Numbered from the stretch's first letter, positions 43,643 to 53,196 are shown. The stretch is DNA of 64,000 nucleotides from Nocardia huaxiensis (GCF_013744875.1 NZ_CP059399.1:7874001-7938000); one strand, 5' to 3'. Notes: generated from the sequence alone by a model not told the origin. Translations and numbers: made by a program.

Positions 43643-44944
43643 ATGATCGAAATATTGCGGCACCGGGCGTTCCTGCGATTGTTCGCCGCTCAGGTGGTGG
43701 CCCTGGTGGGAACCGGTCTATTGACGGTGGCATTGGGGCTGTTGGCCTTCGAGCTGGCGGGGAGCGATGCCGGGGCGGTGCTGGGGACCGCGTTGGCCAT
43801 CAAGATGGTGGCTTATGTGGGGGTGGCGCCCGTCATGGCGGCGGTTACGGAGCGGGTGCCCCGGCGGGCGCTGCTCGTGTCGGCGGATGTGGTGCGGGCT
43901 GCGATTGCATTGACATTGCCGATGGTGGGAGAGGTTTGGCAGATCTATGTGCTGATTTTTCTCCTGCAAGCCGCCTCGGCCACGTTCACGCCGGCGTTTC
44001 AGGCGGTGATTCCGTCGGTGCTCGAGCGGGAAGAGGACTACACGCGGGGGCTGTCGCTGTCGCGGTTGGCGTATGACCTGGAGGCGTTGCTGAGTCCGAT
44101 GCTGGCGGCCGGACTGCTCACGGTGATGAGCTTTCACATGCTGTTCGTCGGAACCGCGGCCGGGTTCGTGGGATCGGCGTTGCTGGTGGTGGGCACGCGA
44201 CTGCCGAGGACGATGACGGGTGAGCGGGAGATCCCATTGGGGCACAGGATCACTCGTGGCGTGCGGTTCATGTGGCGGCGGCCGGTGCTGCGGGGGCTGC
44301 TGGCCATGAACATGGCGGTCGCGGCGGCTACCGCGCTGGTCATTGTGAATACCGTTGTGTACGTGCGGGATCTGCTCGGCGGAACGAATACCGGGGTGGC
44401 GGTGGCGCTGGCCTGCTTCGGGGCGGGGTCCATGGTGGTGGCGATCGCGGTGCCGCGGGTGCTCAGCGCGGTCGGTGATCGGCGGCTCATGCTGACGGGA
44501 TGCGCGGTGCTGCCGGTCGGGCTGCTCGGGGCGGCGGTCGTTCCCGGGCTGCACGCTACGGCGGCGCTGGGGTGGATGGTGTTGGCGCCGTTGTGGATTG
44601 CGCTCGGCGCGGGGACCTCCATGGTGAACACACTGTCGGCGCGCCTGCTCCGCGAGCAGTCCACCGAGGAGAACCGGGCGGCGGTGTTCACGGCGCAGTT
44701 CTCGCTGTCGCATGCGTGCTTCCTGCTCACCTACCCGATCGCGGGGTGGGTGGGAGCCGAGAAGGGTCAGCTCGCAGCGGCTTTGGTGTTGGCAGCGCTG
44801 GCTGCGGGGGCCGCAGTGACGGCCGCCCGGGTGTGGCCCGCCGGCTACCGGTCGCGAATGGCGGGGGCGGTGGGGACGGCGGGGAGGCAGGCCAGGATGA
44901 AGCAGCCGGCGGGCCAGCCCGCGAATGGCGCGGCCAGGGGATGA
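43643..44944 (+). CDS. MFS transporter
   Basis: This 433-aa integral membrane protein has about 12 hydrophobic segments of the major facilitator superfamily and the inter-helix motif VTERVPRRALLVSADVVRA after helix 2. Its arrangement resembles small-molecule or drug efflux proteins of actinomycetes. ATG 43643 has GAGGAG 6 nt upstream. The base composition is less codon-biased than in the neighbours. Its 3' end overlaps the convergent serine hydrolase by 100 bp, the longest overlap in the window. The substrate is unknown. Confidence 0.85.
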   Translation: MIEILRHRAFLRLFAAQVVALVGTGLLTVALGLLAFELAGSDAGAVLGTALAIKMVAYVGVAPVMAAVTERVPRRALLVSADVVRAAIALTLPMVGEVWQIYVLIFLLQAASATFTPAFQAVIPSVLEREEDYTRGLSLSRLAYDLEALLSPMLAAGLLTVMSFHMLFVGTAAGFVGSALLVVGTRLPRTMTGEREIPLGHRITRGVRFMWRRPVLRGLLAMNMAVAAATALVIVNTVVYVRDLLGGTNTGVAVALACFGAGSMVVAIAVPRVLSAVGDRRLMLTGCAVLPVGLLGAAVVPGLHATAALGWMVLAPLWIALGAGTSMVNTLSARLLREQSTEENRAAVFTAQFSLSHACFLLTYPIAGWVGAEKGQLAAALVLAALAAGAAVTAARVWPAGYRSRMAGAVGTAGRQARMKQPAGQPANGAARG

Positions 44945-46215
44945 TCCAGGCAGGTCAGGACGGTGCAGCCGGGGTAGGCGGCGCGGCCGAGACCCAGGGC
45001 GCCCAGGGCGATCTCGGGGTCGATGAGTTTGCCCAGGTCGGGCAGGGCGTTGGCGTCCGGGGAGGGGACTCGGGGCGCCGTGGGGGTCAGGTCGAAGGCG
45101 TCGGCGAGCATGCGGAAGAAGGTTTGCTGGAGTTCGCCGTCGTCTTCGAGGACGCCCTGCACGCCTTGACCGGGAGTGCCGCCGCCCAGGCCGGTCCAGG
45201 AGACCAGCAGGTTCAGGTCGGGGATCATGTAGTTGGTTTGCAGGAGCCAGCCGGTCATGGCGGAGATCTCGCCGGGGAAACCGTCGAAATCGCCTGAGCA
45301 GCCATTGCTTCCGATGGCCAGCAGGAAGCCGTAGCAGTTCTGGCGTTCGGGGGTGCGGGCCATGGCCAGGTAGTCGGCGGAGATGACGGTGGTGTCGTTC
45401 CAGCGGCCCTCGTTGAGGGTGAGCAGGCCGAGTTTGGCGAAGTCGTCGGGCGGCATGAGCAGGTGGGCGTAGCCGTAGGTGTGGCCGGAACGGTCTCGCG
45501 CCCAGTGGTAGTCGCCGGACCGGATGCCGAGCGGGCCGAAGACGCGGCGCTGCGCGTAGTCCTGGAAGTCGGCGCCCACGGCCTGCTGGATCACGTAGAC
45601 CAGCAGGTCCACGGCGCGCTGACTGTAGGTGGGGCCGGTGCCGGGCGGGAAGGCGAACGGCACCGCGAGGGCTTGGGCCACCACATCGGGGTCCACGGGC
45701 AGGGTCAGCCCCTCGGCGATCACGGAATTGCGCAATCCCGAAGTCTCGGTGAGCAGATCGCGCACGGTGATGGCGCGATGCTCGATATCGCCGAGGCCGT
45801 GCGGCAGGTAGAGGTCGATGGGCGCGTCGATATCGAGCAGCCCGTCGGTGTAGGCCGCGCCCGCGATGAGCGACACGACGCCCTTGGTGGCGCTCCACAG
45901 ATTCCAGGCGATGCCGCCGTCGCGCTCATGCGTCGGACCGACGGCGACCAGGCAGTTGTTGCGGTAGATCTGGATGTCGAGGCGCTGCCGGGCGGCAGCG
46001 AAGGCGACCGCGTCGGCCACCAGCTGCGGATTGAGACCCACCTCCTCGGGGGTGGCGGTCTCCGGCGCGCGACCGCTGGACGGTGCGCACCGCTTCTCAC
46101 CCCAGGGCGGATCGACGGGATCGGCGAACGCCTGCGGGGCCGCAGCCGCCAGCAGCACAGCCAGCACCGACATCAAGACCCGGAATATCCCCCCGGCGGG
46201 TCGCCTCCCTCGCAC
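44845..46215 (-). CDS. Exported beta-lactamase-like serine hydrolase
   Basis: This 456-aa protein has an N-terminal signal (about residues 12-31, ending PQAFA-DP). The serine hydrolase SxxK motif is S108-A-T-K111 in WSATKG, and a YSQ tyrosine motif is in PTYSQRAVD. Such proteins are class C beta-lactamase- or esterase-like. GTG 46215 is used; an ATG at 46173 (residue 15) would still leave a hydrophobic signal. Its C-terminal tail is Cys/Pro-rich. Convergent overlap with the MFS gene. Confidence 0.82.
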   Translation of the reverse strand: MRGRRPAGGIFRVLMSVLAVLLAAAAPQAFADPVDPPWGEKRCAPSSGRAPETATPEEVGLNPQLVADAVAFAAARQRLDIQIYRNNCLVAVGPTHERDGGIAWNLWSATKGVVSLIAGAAYTDGLLDIDAPIDLYLPHGLGDIEHRAITVRDLLTETSGLRNSVIAEGLTLPVDPDVVAQALAVPFAFPPGTGPTYSQRAVDLLVYVIQQAVGADFQDYAQRRVFGPLGIRSGDYHWARDRSGHTYGYAHLLMPPDDFAKLGLLTLNEGRWNDTTVISADYLAMARTPERQNCYGFLLAIGSNGCSGDFDGFPGEISAMTGWLLQTNYMIPDLNLLVSWTGLGGGTPGQGVQGVLEDDGELQQTFFRMLADAFDLTPTAPRVPSPDANALPDLGKLIDPEIALGALGLGRAAYPGCTVLTCLDHPLAAPFAGWPAGCFILACLPAVPTAPAIRDR

Positions 46216-46302
46216 GAAGGCAGGCTATCAGCCGTTCGCGAATGAAACATGTTGCGCGGCAGGCGGTACTCACGGTCGCAGTTTTTCGGTAGGTTCGGAG
46301 TA

Positions 46303-47721
46303 GTGCAGCCGCCGACGACCGATCGCCTCCGCAGCAGGTGCCGTACGGCGGGCGTGTTCAGCACCGTTCTGCTCGCAGTATTTCTGCTCGCCGGTGGGAC
46401 GGCACGGGCGGACGGGATGGCGGCGGGGGCCGATCTGATGGTGGCGCAATCACTGGGCGAGCGGGAGCTGACGGTGATCGTGCGGCGGGCCCAGCCGGTG
46501 CCCGGCCCACTGCGGGTGGAGATCGTCAGCCACCGGGGATCGCCTGCGGGGCGGCTCACGCTCACCGCCGCCCCCACCGATCGAATCGGCGAGAGCTCCT
46601 CGGCCACAGTCGATCTCACCGAACAGCCGGGCATCCACCCGGCCACGCTGCGGGTGGACGGCTCCGGTCCGTGGGAGTTGACGGTCTCCGATGGCCAACG
46701 AACGGGCAGGATCCCGTTCCTGGTCGCCGCACCACTGGTAATGCCTTGGGAGCGTGCGGCTTACGGCGGATTCTTCGCCGCCGGTGTGCTGCTGGTGGTG
46801 TCGCTCGGCACCGCCCTGGTCTCCAAACGCGGCCGGGTGACGCTGCTGCCCGTCGGCGCGATGGTGGCGGCGGTGGCGGTCGGCGTCACCGGGTCCATCC
46901 TGTCCGCGAGCGCACCCCTGCCGCGCGCGGCGGGCAGCCTGATCGATCCGACCTCGGGCAATATCGACGACCCGTACCCCGAGCGGGACCTGCCGCTGAC
47001 CACGAATTACTCACGGCCACCGGTGAACTGGACGCTGCGGGCGCAGGCGAACGAGGTGACGCTGTCGCTCACCGACGCGGCCACCGGCAGGCCCGTCGAC
47101 GACCTGCTGGTCAATGACGACGCGCTGTTGCACCTCATGGTGGTCGGCCCGGACGGCGGGTTCTGGCACCGTCATCCGGTGCGCACCGCCCCCGGTGAGT
47201 ACCGGGTTCTCCTGCCGCTCACAGCATCCGGCGACTACGCCTTCGCCGCCGAGATCGCGCGCCGGGGCGGCGGGACACAGCTGCTGCGCGCGGGGTTGCC
47301 GATCACCGCGGTCCCCGTCACCGCTGCTCCGCCCACCGGTACAGGCGAACTCACGACAACCACCCTGCTCGCCGGCAAACCCGGAACGCTCACAGCGCAT
47401 TTCGGCGGCACCGCCGACCTGCAACCCTGGCTCGGCATGATCGGCCACCTCATCGCCGTGGGCCCCCTCCCCGCCGACACCCCCACCGGCGCCGCCGCGG
47501 CCACCGCCCCCATCTGGGTGCACGCCCACGCCATGCCGCCCCCGCCCGCTCCGGGCTCCCAGCCCCCGGACGAGTCCGTGGCCGTCTACGGCCCGGATGT
47601 CGCCTTCACCCATACGTTTCCACTGCCGGGCCGCTACCTGGTGTGGGCCCAGGCCGAACGCGGATACGCCGTGCTGACCGTGCCCGCCACGGTCGAAGTC
47701 ACAGCGGAAGGAACGCCATGA
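46303..47721 (+). CDS. Exported membrane protein with HxHP-type motif (operon gene 1)
   Basis: This 472-aa protein opens with a signal or anchor (about residues 16-35, ending GGTARADG) and has two further membrane segments in the middle. Its C-terminal extracellular part contains LLHLMVVGPDGGFWHRHPV, resembling metal-binding HxHP segments of copper-associated secreted proteins. I recognise no named family. GTG 46303 is chosen near a weak GGAG; an in-frame ATG at 46249 gives 490 aa. It starts a four-gene operon whose genes overlap or lie within 75 bp. Confidence 0.65.
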   Translation: MQPPTTDRLRSRCRTAGVFSTVLLAVFLLAGGTARADGMAAGADLMVAQSLGERELTVIVRRAQPVPGPLRVEIVSHRGSPAGRLTLTAAPTDRIGESSSATVDLTEQPGIHPATLRVDGSGPWELTVSDGQRTGRIPFLVAAPLVMPWERAAYGGFFAAGVLLVVSLGTALVSKRGRVTLLPVGAMVAAVAVGVTGSILSASAPLPRAAGSLIDPTSGNIDDPYPERDLPLTTNYSRPPVNWTLRAQANEVTLSLTDAATGRPVDDLLVNDDALLHLMVVGPDGGFWHRHPVRTAPGEYRVLLPLTASGDYAFAAEIARRGGGTQLLRAGLPITAVPVTAAPPTGTGELTTTTLLAGKPGTLTAHFGGTADLQPWLGMIGHLIAVGPLPADTPTGAAAATAPIWVHAHAMPPPPAPGSQPPDESVAVYGPDVAFTHTFPLPGRYLVWAQAERGYAVLTVPATVEVTAEGTP

Positions 47722-48143
47722 CGCTTCGACGGGGAGTCCTCGCGGTCGCGCTCGCCGTGATCGCGGTGATCGTGGCCTGGTGGCTGTGGCCCAGCGCCGC
47801 AACACAATCCCCGCGCATGACCGCCGGCCCCTACCTGGTCCGACTGACTGTCAACGACGGCTCGCACACCAGCGGCGGAGCGCACACCGGTGACAATGCC
47901 GTCGACCTCGAAATCACCGATCACGCGGGCAATCCCGTGGCTCCGGACCAGGTCGCCGTCGAACCCGCCATGCCGCAGATGGGTCACGCCGTGCCCCCGG
48001 CCGCCGCGGAACCGATCACCCCGGGCCGCTACCGCGCGACAGTGAATCTCCCCATGCCCGGCCAATGGGAGATCGCCGTGGACCTGTCCGGCCCCGAAGG
48101 CAGCGGCCGCGCGACTTTCGCCGTGCAAGCGAAAGCCGACTGA
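47718..48143 (+). CDS. YtkA/FixH-like exported domain protein (operon gene 2)
   Basis: This 141-aa protein has an N-terminal hydrophobic anchor (residues about 5-24) and one beta-sandwich domain with VRLTVNDG at one end and GQWEIAVDLSG at the other, like YtkA/FixH-type domains. The methionine/histidine run PAMPQMGHAVPP suggests a copper-type site. ATG 47718 overlaps the upstream stop (ATGA). The likely location is the outer face of the cell membrane. Confidence 0.6.
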   Translation: MTLRRGVLAVALAVIAVIVAWWLWPSAATQSPRMTAGPYLVRLTVNDGSHTSGGAHTGDNAVDLEITDHAGNPVAPDQVAVEPAMPQMGHAVPPAAAEPITPGRYRATVNLPMPGQWEIAVDLSGPEGSGRATFAVQAKAD

Positions 48144-48214
48144 CACCAGCACAGCCAACCCACAGGCAGCCGAACATCCTGCAGGTCAACCGAAAAGAAC
48201 AGTCAGGAGCAGCC

Positions 48215-49357
48215 ATGGACCTCACTGCCTCCGGCGGGAGCAGCACCACGCGCGTCGCCACCGCCACCCGCGCGAGTATCAAGCCGTGGGTTCCCGCGTC
48301 GATCCTGTTCGCCGCCAATATGCTCTGGGCGGTCGGCGCGACCTGGGACATCCAGTGGCACGCCGATGTCGGCCCGGACACCTTCTTCACGGTGCCGCAC
48401 CTGTTCATCTACGCCAGCGCCGCCGTCGCCGGATTCGCCGCGCTGGCAGTCATTCTCACCACCACTGCGGCCGGGCGCGCGGGCCGCGCGGTTGATCCCG
48501 AACTGGGCGGCCCGGGCATCGCCGTCTTCGGCCGCACCTTCACCGCCCCGCTCGGATACCTGGTGGCGAGCCTGGGCGCGGCATCGTTCCTGCTGTACGG
48601 CCTGTGGGATCTGTGGTGGCACAGCATCTACGGCTTCGACGCGGTGATCGACTCGCCGCCGCACATCGGCCTGTTCCTGTCCAGCACACTGACCTCGGTG
48701 GGCACGGTGATCGTCTTCGCCTCCGCCCGCAGACAAGCGTGGGGTGAGATCGGCGCGCTGGTCTGCCTCGGGCATCTGCTGACCTCGAGTACCGTGACCG
48801 CCCTGGCGGTTTCGCAGCTGAATGCCGGGACCGTGCGCTGGACGACCGTGGTCACCGCGTTCATGACCCTCATGCTCCTGATGTCGGGCGCGGCCTTCCG
48901 CCGCTTCGGGGCCACCATCGTGGCGGCCACCGCCTCGGCCATGCAGGGCGCGTTCTGGCTGTTCGCCCCGTGGGCCGCGCACGCCTACGCCGACGCGGTG
49001 GGATTGCCGGTGCGCGACAATCTGCGCGGCATTCCGGTGACGCCCGCCCTGGTGCCGTTGTGCCTGATCCCGCTGGGCCTGGTCATGGACCTGCTGCTGC
49101 GCCGGGCCCGCCCCGCGTCGCGGCTGCTGCCCACGCTGGTGGGCGGTTTCGGCGGCGCGGTGATCGCGCTGTGCGCGCCCTGGCAGACGATTCTCATCTA
49201 CGGTTCCCGCCCGCTGGTCGTGGACGCCATCGTGTCCACCGCTGCGCTGGCGGCCCTGTTCGGTTGCGTCGGAGGCTATTTCGGCTGGGGCTTCGGCGGC
49301 ATGCTGCGGCTCACCGCCCCCGGACAGTCCGCCCCGGCGCAGGAGGTGCGCGCGTGA
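48215..49357 (+). CDS. Multi-pass membrane protein with conserved His (operon gene 3)
   Basis: This 380-aa protein has about 9-10 hydrophobic segments and no cofactor motif I recognise. Histidines lie at membrane edges in IQWHADVG, TVPHLFIYAS, DLWWHSIYG and SPPHIGLF, suggesting a metal or heme site. CAGGAG precedes ATG 48215. It overlaps the next gene by GTGA. Function unknown; with genes 1, 2 and 4 it may form a membrane complex. Confidence 0.6.
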   Translation: MDLTASGGSSTTRVATATRASIKPWVPASILFAANMLWAVGATWDIQWHADVGPDTFFTVPHLFIYASAAVAGFAALAVILTTTAAGRAGRAVDPELGGPGIAVFGRTFTAPLGYLVASLGAASFLLYGLWDLWWHSIYGFDAVIDSPPHIGLFLSSTLTSVGTVIVFASARRQAWGEIGALVCLGHLLTSSTVTALAVSQLNAGTVRWTTVVTAFMTLMLLMSGAAFRRFGATIVAATASAMQGAFWLFAPWAAHAYADAVGLPVRDNLRGIPVTPALVPLCLIPLGLVMDLLLRRARPASRLLPTLVGGFGGAVIALCAPWQTILIYGSRPLVVDAIVSTAALAALFGCVGGYFGWGFGGMLRLTAPGQSAPAQEVRA

Positions 49358-49887
49358 AATCCCGGCTGATGATGGTCACCGCAACGCTTTTCGCGGTGTT
49401 CGGCCTGCTGCTGCTCTCGGCCGGCACCGCCGCCGCCTATCAGCCGGTGAGCATCGTGCACACCGAGCGCGTCCAGGCGGGCCCGTACACGCTGACCGTG
49501 GGATTCAGCGAATGGCCTTTGCGGGCAATGCAATCCCTGGACTTCACCTTCGCCCCCGACGGCGGCATCGAGGGCAAATCCGGTGTGCTCGAACAGATCC
49601 AGCCGGGCGGCCGGATTCGCGACGACGATCCGCTCTCGCGCCATCCCCGCAAGCGTGAGGTCTGGGGACTGGACGTGAGTTCCCTGGACCGGCAGGGCAA
49701 TTGGACCTTCCGCTTCACCGTGGACGGCCCGCAGGGCAGGGGCGTGGGCGAACTGCGCGACCTGGCGGTACTGGAGCAGCCCGGTCCCCCGATCGCCCTG
49801 AGCTGGGCGCTGAGCACCCTGCCGCTGATCGGCCTGGTGGTCTTCCTCGGCTACGCCTGGCGGCGCACCCGAGGCGCGCTCCATTGA
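49354..49887 (+). CDS. Exported single-domain protein with C-terminal anchor (operon gene 4)
   Basis: This 177-aa protein has an N-terminal signal (about residues 5-27, ending GTAAAYQP), a soluble beta-rich domain beginning with SIVHTERVQAGPYTLTVGF and a C-terminal transmembrane segment (LSTLPLIGLVVFLGYAW) followed by basic residues. GTG 49354 lies in a GTGA overlap with the previous stop, with AGGAGG 7 nt upstream. No family recognised. It ends the operon 13 bp before the convergent ArsC gene. Confidence 0.6.
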   Translation: MKSRLMMVTATLFAVFGLLLLSAGTAAAYQPVSIVHTERVQAGPYTLTVGFSEWPLRAMQSLDFTFAPDGGIEGKSGVLEQIQPGGRIRDDDPLSRHPRKREVWGLDVSSLDRQGNWTFRFTVDGPQGRGVGELRDLAVLEQPGPPIALSWALSTLPLIGLVVFLGYAWRRTRGALH

Positions 49888-49900
49888 ACGGGCAGCGAAG

Positions 49901-50380
49901 CTAGACCCGACTACGCACGGCCAGACCGAGATTGACGATCAGCCGCCGCACCCGCTGCTCGATATCGTCGCGGATGGCCCGGATCTCCTCGATCCCCCGG
50001 CCGTGCGGATCGGGCAGCGGCCACATTTCGAAGCGGTGCCCGAACATGAGCGGATCGGTGTCCTCACAGCCCATGTCGATGACCACGTCCGCGGTTTGCA
50101 GCAACGCGTCGGTCCACTCCTTCGGGATCGCGCCGGTGATATCGATGCCGCGTTCGGCCATCACCCGCACCACCAGCGGATCGACCTGGGCGGCCGGCTG
50201 CGAGCCGCCGGACAGTCCCAGCGCGCGATCACCGACCAGATGATTGAAGAAGGCCACGGCCATCTGCGACCGCCCGGAATTGTGTGTGCACACGAACAGC
50301 ACCGCCGGTCCGCTCGGCGCGAGGTCGTCGACCTCGTCTCCGATATCGGCCGGCACCGTGCCGACTTGGTGTTCGGTCAT
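49901..50380 (-). CDS. arsC: Arsenate reductase, low-MW phosphatase type
   Basis: This 159-aa protein has the low-molecular-weight phosphatase P-loop CTHNSGRS with nucleophile C31 and the late DPHGRGIEEI region, as in mycothiol- or thioredoxin-linked ArsC. A further Cys in DMGCEDTDP fits the redox relay. An N-terminal 25-residue acidic extension precedes the core. It reduces arsenate to arsenite. No ars operon partner (Acr3 or ArsR) is adjacent. Confidence 0.87.
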   Translation of the reverse strand: MTEHQVGTVPADIGDEVDDLAPSGPAVLFVCTHNSGRSQMAVAFFNHLVGDRALGLSGGSQPAAQVDPLVVRVMAERGIDITGAIPKEWTDALLQTADVVIDMGCEDTDPLMFGHRFEMWPLPDPHGRGIEEIRAIRDDIEQRVRRLIVNLGLAVRSRV

Positions 50381-50552
50381 GAGCGAACTCCGTCCACCGT
50401 CTGCGCCATATTCGGCTTCTCCCCCACGAGCAGGTTCAAGGATATGCCGGACGGGCTGATCCGGCAGGACGAGACCGCCCCGGTGTGTCCTGGCGCACGA
50501 TTGCGTTCATCGGCCGGTGATTTCATGTTCAAGTCCTGTTTACGATGTCCGA

Positions 50553-51914
50553 ATGCTTGTCGACGACGCGAGAGGGAGCTCGGGCCCACCGGCCGGGCCC
50601 GCGGGGACCACAGTGCACCGGCCGCGTCGAATGAAACCGTGGCTGCTCTGGTCCGCCGTTGCCGCAGCGGTATTCGCCCTGGTGGGCGGGGAGATCATGG
50701 CCGCGCACCTGCATGCGCTGGGACCCCTGACCAGCCTGTGGCGCGACTACGCGGGCGTCCCCAAATCGGCCACCACGCCGTGGGCCGGATTCCTGCTCGC
50801 ACTGGTCGGCATCACCAAGCGGGAACGCATCATCGCCGTGTCGGCGGCCGTGTCGCTGGATGTGGTGTACGTCGCTGTCCGCGCGCTGACGGGTGCGAAG
50901 TTCACCGTCGGCAATGGTCCGGCCATCGTGCTCACCGTCATGGCGATCACGGTGGCGCTGCGCTGGACCGGGGAGCGCCGGCGTACCGCCCTGCACGCCA
51001 TCGCGCTCGGGGCGCTGCTCATCCTGGCGACCAAGGTCGGCGAGATCTGGCTGGACATCACCGCGTGGGCGCGGCCCATGGTGCTCGATCCCTATGTGCA
51101 GCTGGCCGATCGGGCCCTGGGCAATCCGGCCTGGGTGGTCGGGCACGCGCTGGAGGTCGCCGGACCGGTGCCGCTGGGCATCGTGCGGTGGGTGTATTTC
51201 GAGCTGCCGGTGGCCGCGATCGTGGTGGCGGCGTGGCAGCTGCGCAATGTGACCAAGGGCGAGTGGCCGCGGCATTACCTGGTGCGCACCTTTCTGACGC
51301 TGGGCCTGGTGGGACCGATCTGGTACGTGCTGTTCCCTGTGGTCGGCCCGATTCTCGCGTTCGGACCGTGGGGCAATGGCTACGAGCTGGCCGATGTGTG
51401 GCCGAATGTGGTTCCGCCGGTGCCGTCCTCGGTGGAGGCCATGCCGTTCGACACCATCACGCCGCGCAACTGCATGCCGTCGCTGCACACCGCGTGGGCG
51501 CTGTCACTGTTCATCCATTCCCGGCGCGGGCCGCTGTGGCTGCGCTGGGGTGGAACGTTCTGGCTGGTCTGCACGGTCACCGCGACACTGGGTCTGGGCG
51601 CGCACTACGGCGTGGATCTGATCGCCGGTGCCGCCCTGTGCCTGACGGTGGAGTCGGCGCTGCGGGATCCGGATCGCGGCTGGGATGCCGCGCGCATCCG
51701 GGTGATGGCCATGGGTATCGCGGTGTTCGCGGGCGTCCTGCTGTCCACCCGGTTCCTCGCGCTCACCATGGCCGCCAATCCGATTCCGTTCGGGATCGCA
51801 TTGCTCGGCGCGCTGGCCGTGCTGAGCTACACCTTCTATGTCACGTGGTTCACGCCGGATCGAGCGCCCCGCCGTGATACCGCACCGATGGATTCCACAG
51901 CACCCAGGAATTGA
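50553..51914 (+). CDS. PAP2-superfamily membrane phosphatase/phosphotransferase (Aur1-like)
   Basis: This polytopic membrane protein has the PAP2 motifs RNCMPSLHTAWALS and GAHYGVDLIAGA, close to inositolphosphotransferase-type (PAP2_3) proteins. The catalytic His pair is in the SLH and HYG segments. About 10 hydrophobic segments are present. The start is uncertain: ATG 50553 gives 453 aa; ATG 50631 (MKPWLLW) is also possible. The 3' end overlaps the convergent GH-like gene by 65 bp. Possible roles are in phospholipid or PI-glycolipid metabolism. Confidence 0.75.
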   Translation: MLVDDARGSSGPPAGPAGTTVHRPRRMKPWLLWSAVAAAVFALVGGEIMAAHLHALGPLTSLWRDYAGVPKSATTPWAGFLLALVGITKRERIIAVSAAVSLDVVYVAVRALTGAKFTVGNGPAIVLTVMAITVALRWTGERRRTALHAIALGALLILATKVGEIWLDITAWARPMVLDPYVQLADRALGNPAWVVGHALEVAGPVPLGIVRWVYFELPVAAIVVAAWQLRNVTKGEWPRHYLVRTFLTLGLVGPIWYVLFPVVGPILAFGPWGNGYELADVWPNVVPPVPSSVEAMPFDTITPRNCMPSLHTAWALSLFIHSRRGPLWLRWGGTFWLVCTVTATLGLGAHYGVDLIAGAALCLTVESALRDPDRGWDAARIRVMAMGIAVFAGVLLSTRFLALTMAANPIPFGIALLGALAVLSYTFYVTWFTPDRAPRRDTAPMDSTAPRN

Positions 51915-53196
51915 TGCCCTGCGCGGCGGCGGCGTCGATCTGGGCGCGCACCTCCGCGTCCCCGTAGGCGACCCCGAGGCTGAAGTCCTGGAGCCACGGC
52001 ACGACCGTGGCTCCGGTGCCCGCCACCTGCCGGGTGAAGTCCGGCAGCGAGGCGAAGATGATGTCGTAGGGCTGGGCGTTGGGGTTGGAGACGTTGTATT
52101 CGCCGTTACCCCAGTGCGACGGATACAGCATGGGCGCAACGTAATCCACGTGCTTGGCCATGGCCGGAATGTCCTGGGCGATCTCGTCCGGCCGGGTGGA
52201 GGCGACGCCGAAGACCGCCGCGCTCTGGAACGCGCCCGCACTGCGCACCGGATCGCGGCTCTCACGCAGGAATTCGGCGATGGACAAGCTCGGAGTGCCG
52301 GTGAGGCCGGGGAAGACCATGCTCGACAGCGAACCGTCCGGACGGCGGATGTAGTCGTACATGATCTCGTCGAAGCCGAGGTTCGCGGCCTCGACAGCGA
52401 GATCGATGTTGTACCGCCGCATTTCGGGGCTGGCGAAGTTGATGAAGGCGATGGCCCCGTAGTGGCTGGAATACGGTCCGCCGGAGGGGTTCTGGACCAC
52501 CCAGTCGCGGTGCCCGGAGTTCCAGGCCCATTCGCCCATGGTCCGGTCGCGGAAGGCGACGATGCGGCCGATGACGCGCAATCCCATGTCGTGCAGGGTC
52601 TTCAGCGCTTCACCGGCCTGGTAGATGCCGGCGGACGCACCCGATTCCCGGGCGAGCGGAACCTGCGAGTCGTAGCCGACCACGCCGTCCTCGTCCTTGA
52701 TGTCGAGCTGCACGGTGTCGATGCGGCCCTGACGCGCCAGATCCAGCACGCCTTCGCGGAGCGGCTCGTAGGCCCAGGCGTGCGCGGTCACGTGCACGGC
52801 CCGGATGCGCGGCACCTGCACGGTCGCGGTCAACGGCAGCGTCGTCTGGTTGCCCGCGGCGTCGGTGGCGACCACCGTGGCGCCGAGCGGGGCCTTCGGC
52901 AACGTGAGTTCGAAGACGCCGTCCGCACCCACCTGCGCGGTGGTCCCGTCGGCGGTGACCGTCGTGGCGCCGATCGCCTTGCCGCGCACCGTGACCGGAC
53001 CGCGATAGGAGTTCAGGGTCGATAACGGATTCACTTCGAGGGAAGGGGGTTCGGTATCGGGGGCGTTCGCCGCCACCCTGTCTCGGACCATCCCGGCGAC
53101 CACACCTGCCACGACCAGCGCCACCACCGCGACGATCGCCACCAGGATCAGGCGCGATCGACCGGTACGCGGGACCTTTTTCAGCAACGCGCACAC
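51850..53196 (-). CDS. Membrane-anchored glycosidase-like TIM-barrel protein (DUF4015 type)
   Basis: This protein of about 448 aa has an N-terminal membrane anchor (about residues 17-37), a bacterial-Ig-like region (EPPSLEVNPLST to LPLTATVQV) and a TIM-barrel domain resembling the putative glycoside hydrolase DUF4015: RAVHVTAHAWAYEPLREG, VQLDIKDEDG and GFDEIMYDYIRRPDG carry the likely acids. GTG 53196 is chosen; a TTG codon precedes it. It may act on cell-wall or exopolysaccharide glycans. It lies next to a polysaccharide deacetylase on the other strand. Confidence 0.75.
   Translation of the reverse strand: MCALLKKVPRTGRSRLILVAIVAVVALVVAGVVAGMVRDRVAANAPDTEPPSLEVNPLSTLNSYRGPVTVRGKAIGATTVTADGTTAQVGADGVFELTLPKAPLGATVVATDAAGNQTTLPLTATVQVPRIRAVHVTAHAWAYEPLREGVLDLARQGRIDTVQLDIKDEDGVVGYDSQVPLARESGASAGIYQAGEALKTLHDMGLRVIGRIVAFRDRTMGEWAWNSGHRDWVVQNPSGGPYSSHYGAIAFINFASPEMRRYNIDLAVEAANLGFDEIMYDYIRRPDGSLSSMVFPGLTGTPSLSIAEFLRESRDPVRSAGAFQSAAVFGVASTRPDEIAQDIPAMAKHVDYVAPMLYPSHWGNGEYNVSNPNAQPYDIIFASLPDFTRQVAGTGATVVPWLQDFSLGVAYGDAEVRAQIDAAAAQGINSWVLWNPSVRYHGGALDPA

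Noticed and set aside
43718..45898. A 726-codon minus-strand frame over the MFS and serine hydrolase genes
   Set aside because: Arg/His/Pro-rich shadow; the real genes are the MFS transporter (+) and the hydrolase (- in another frame).
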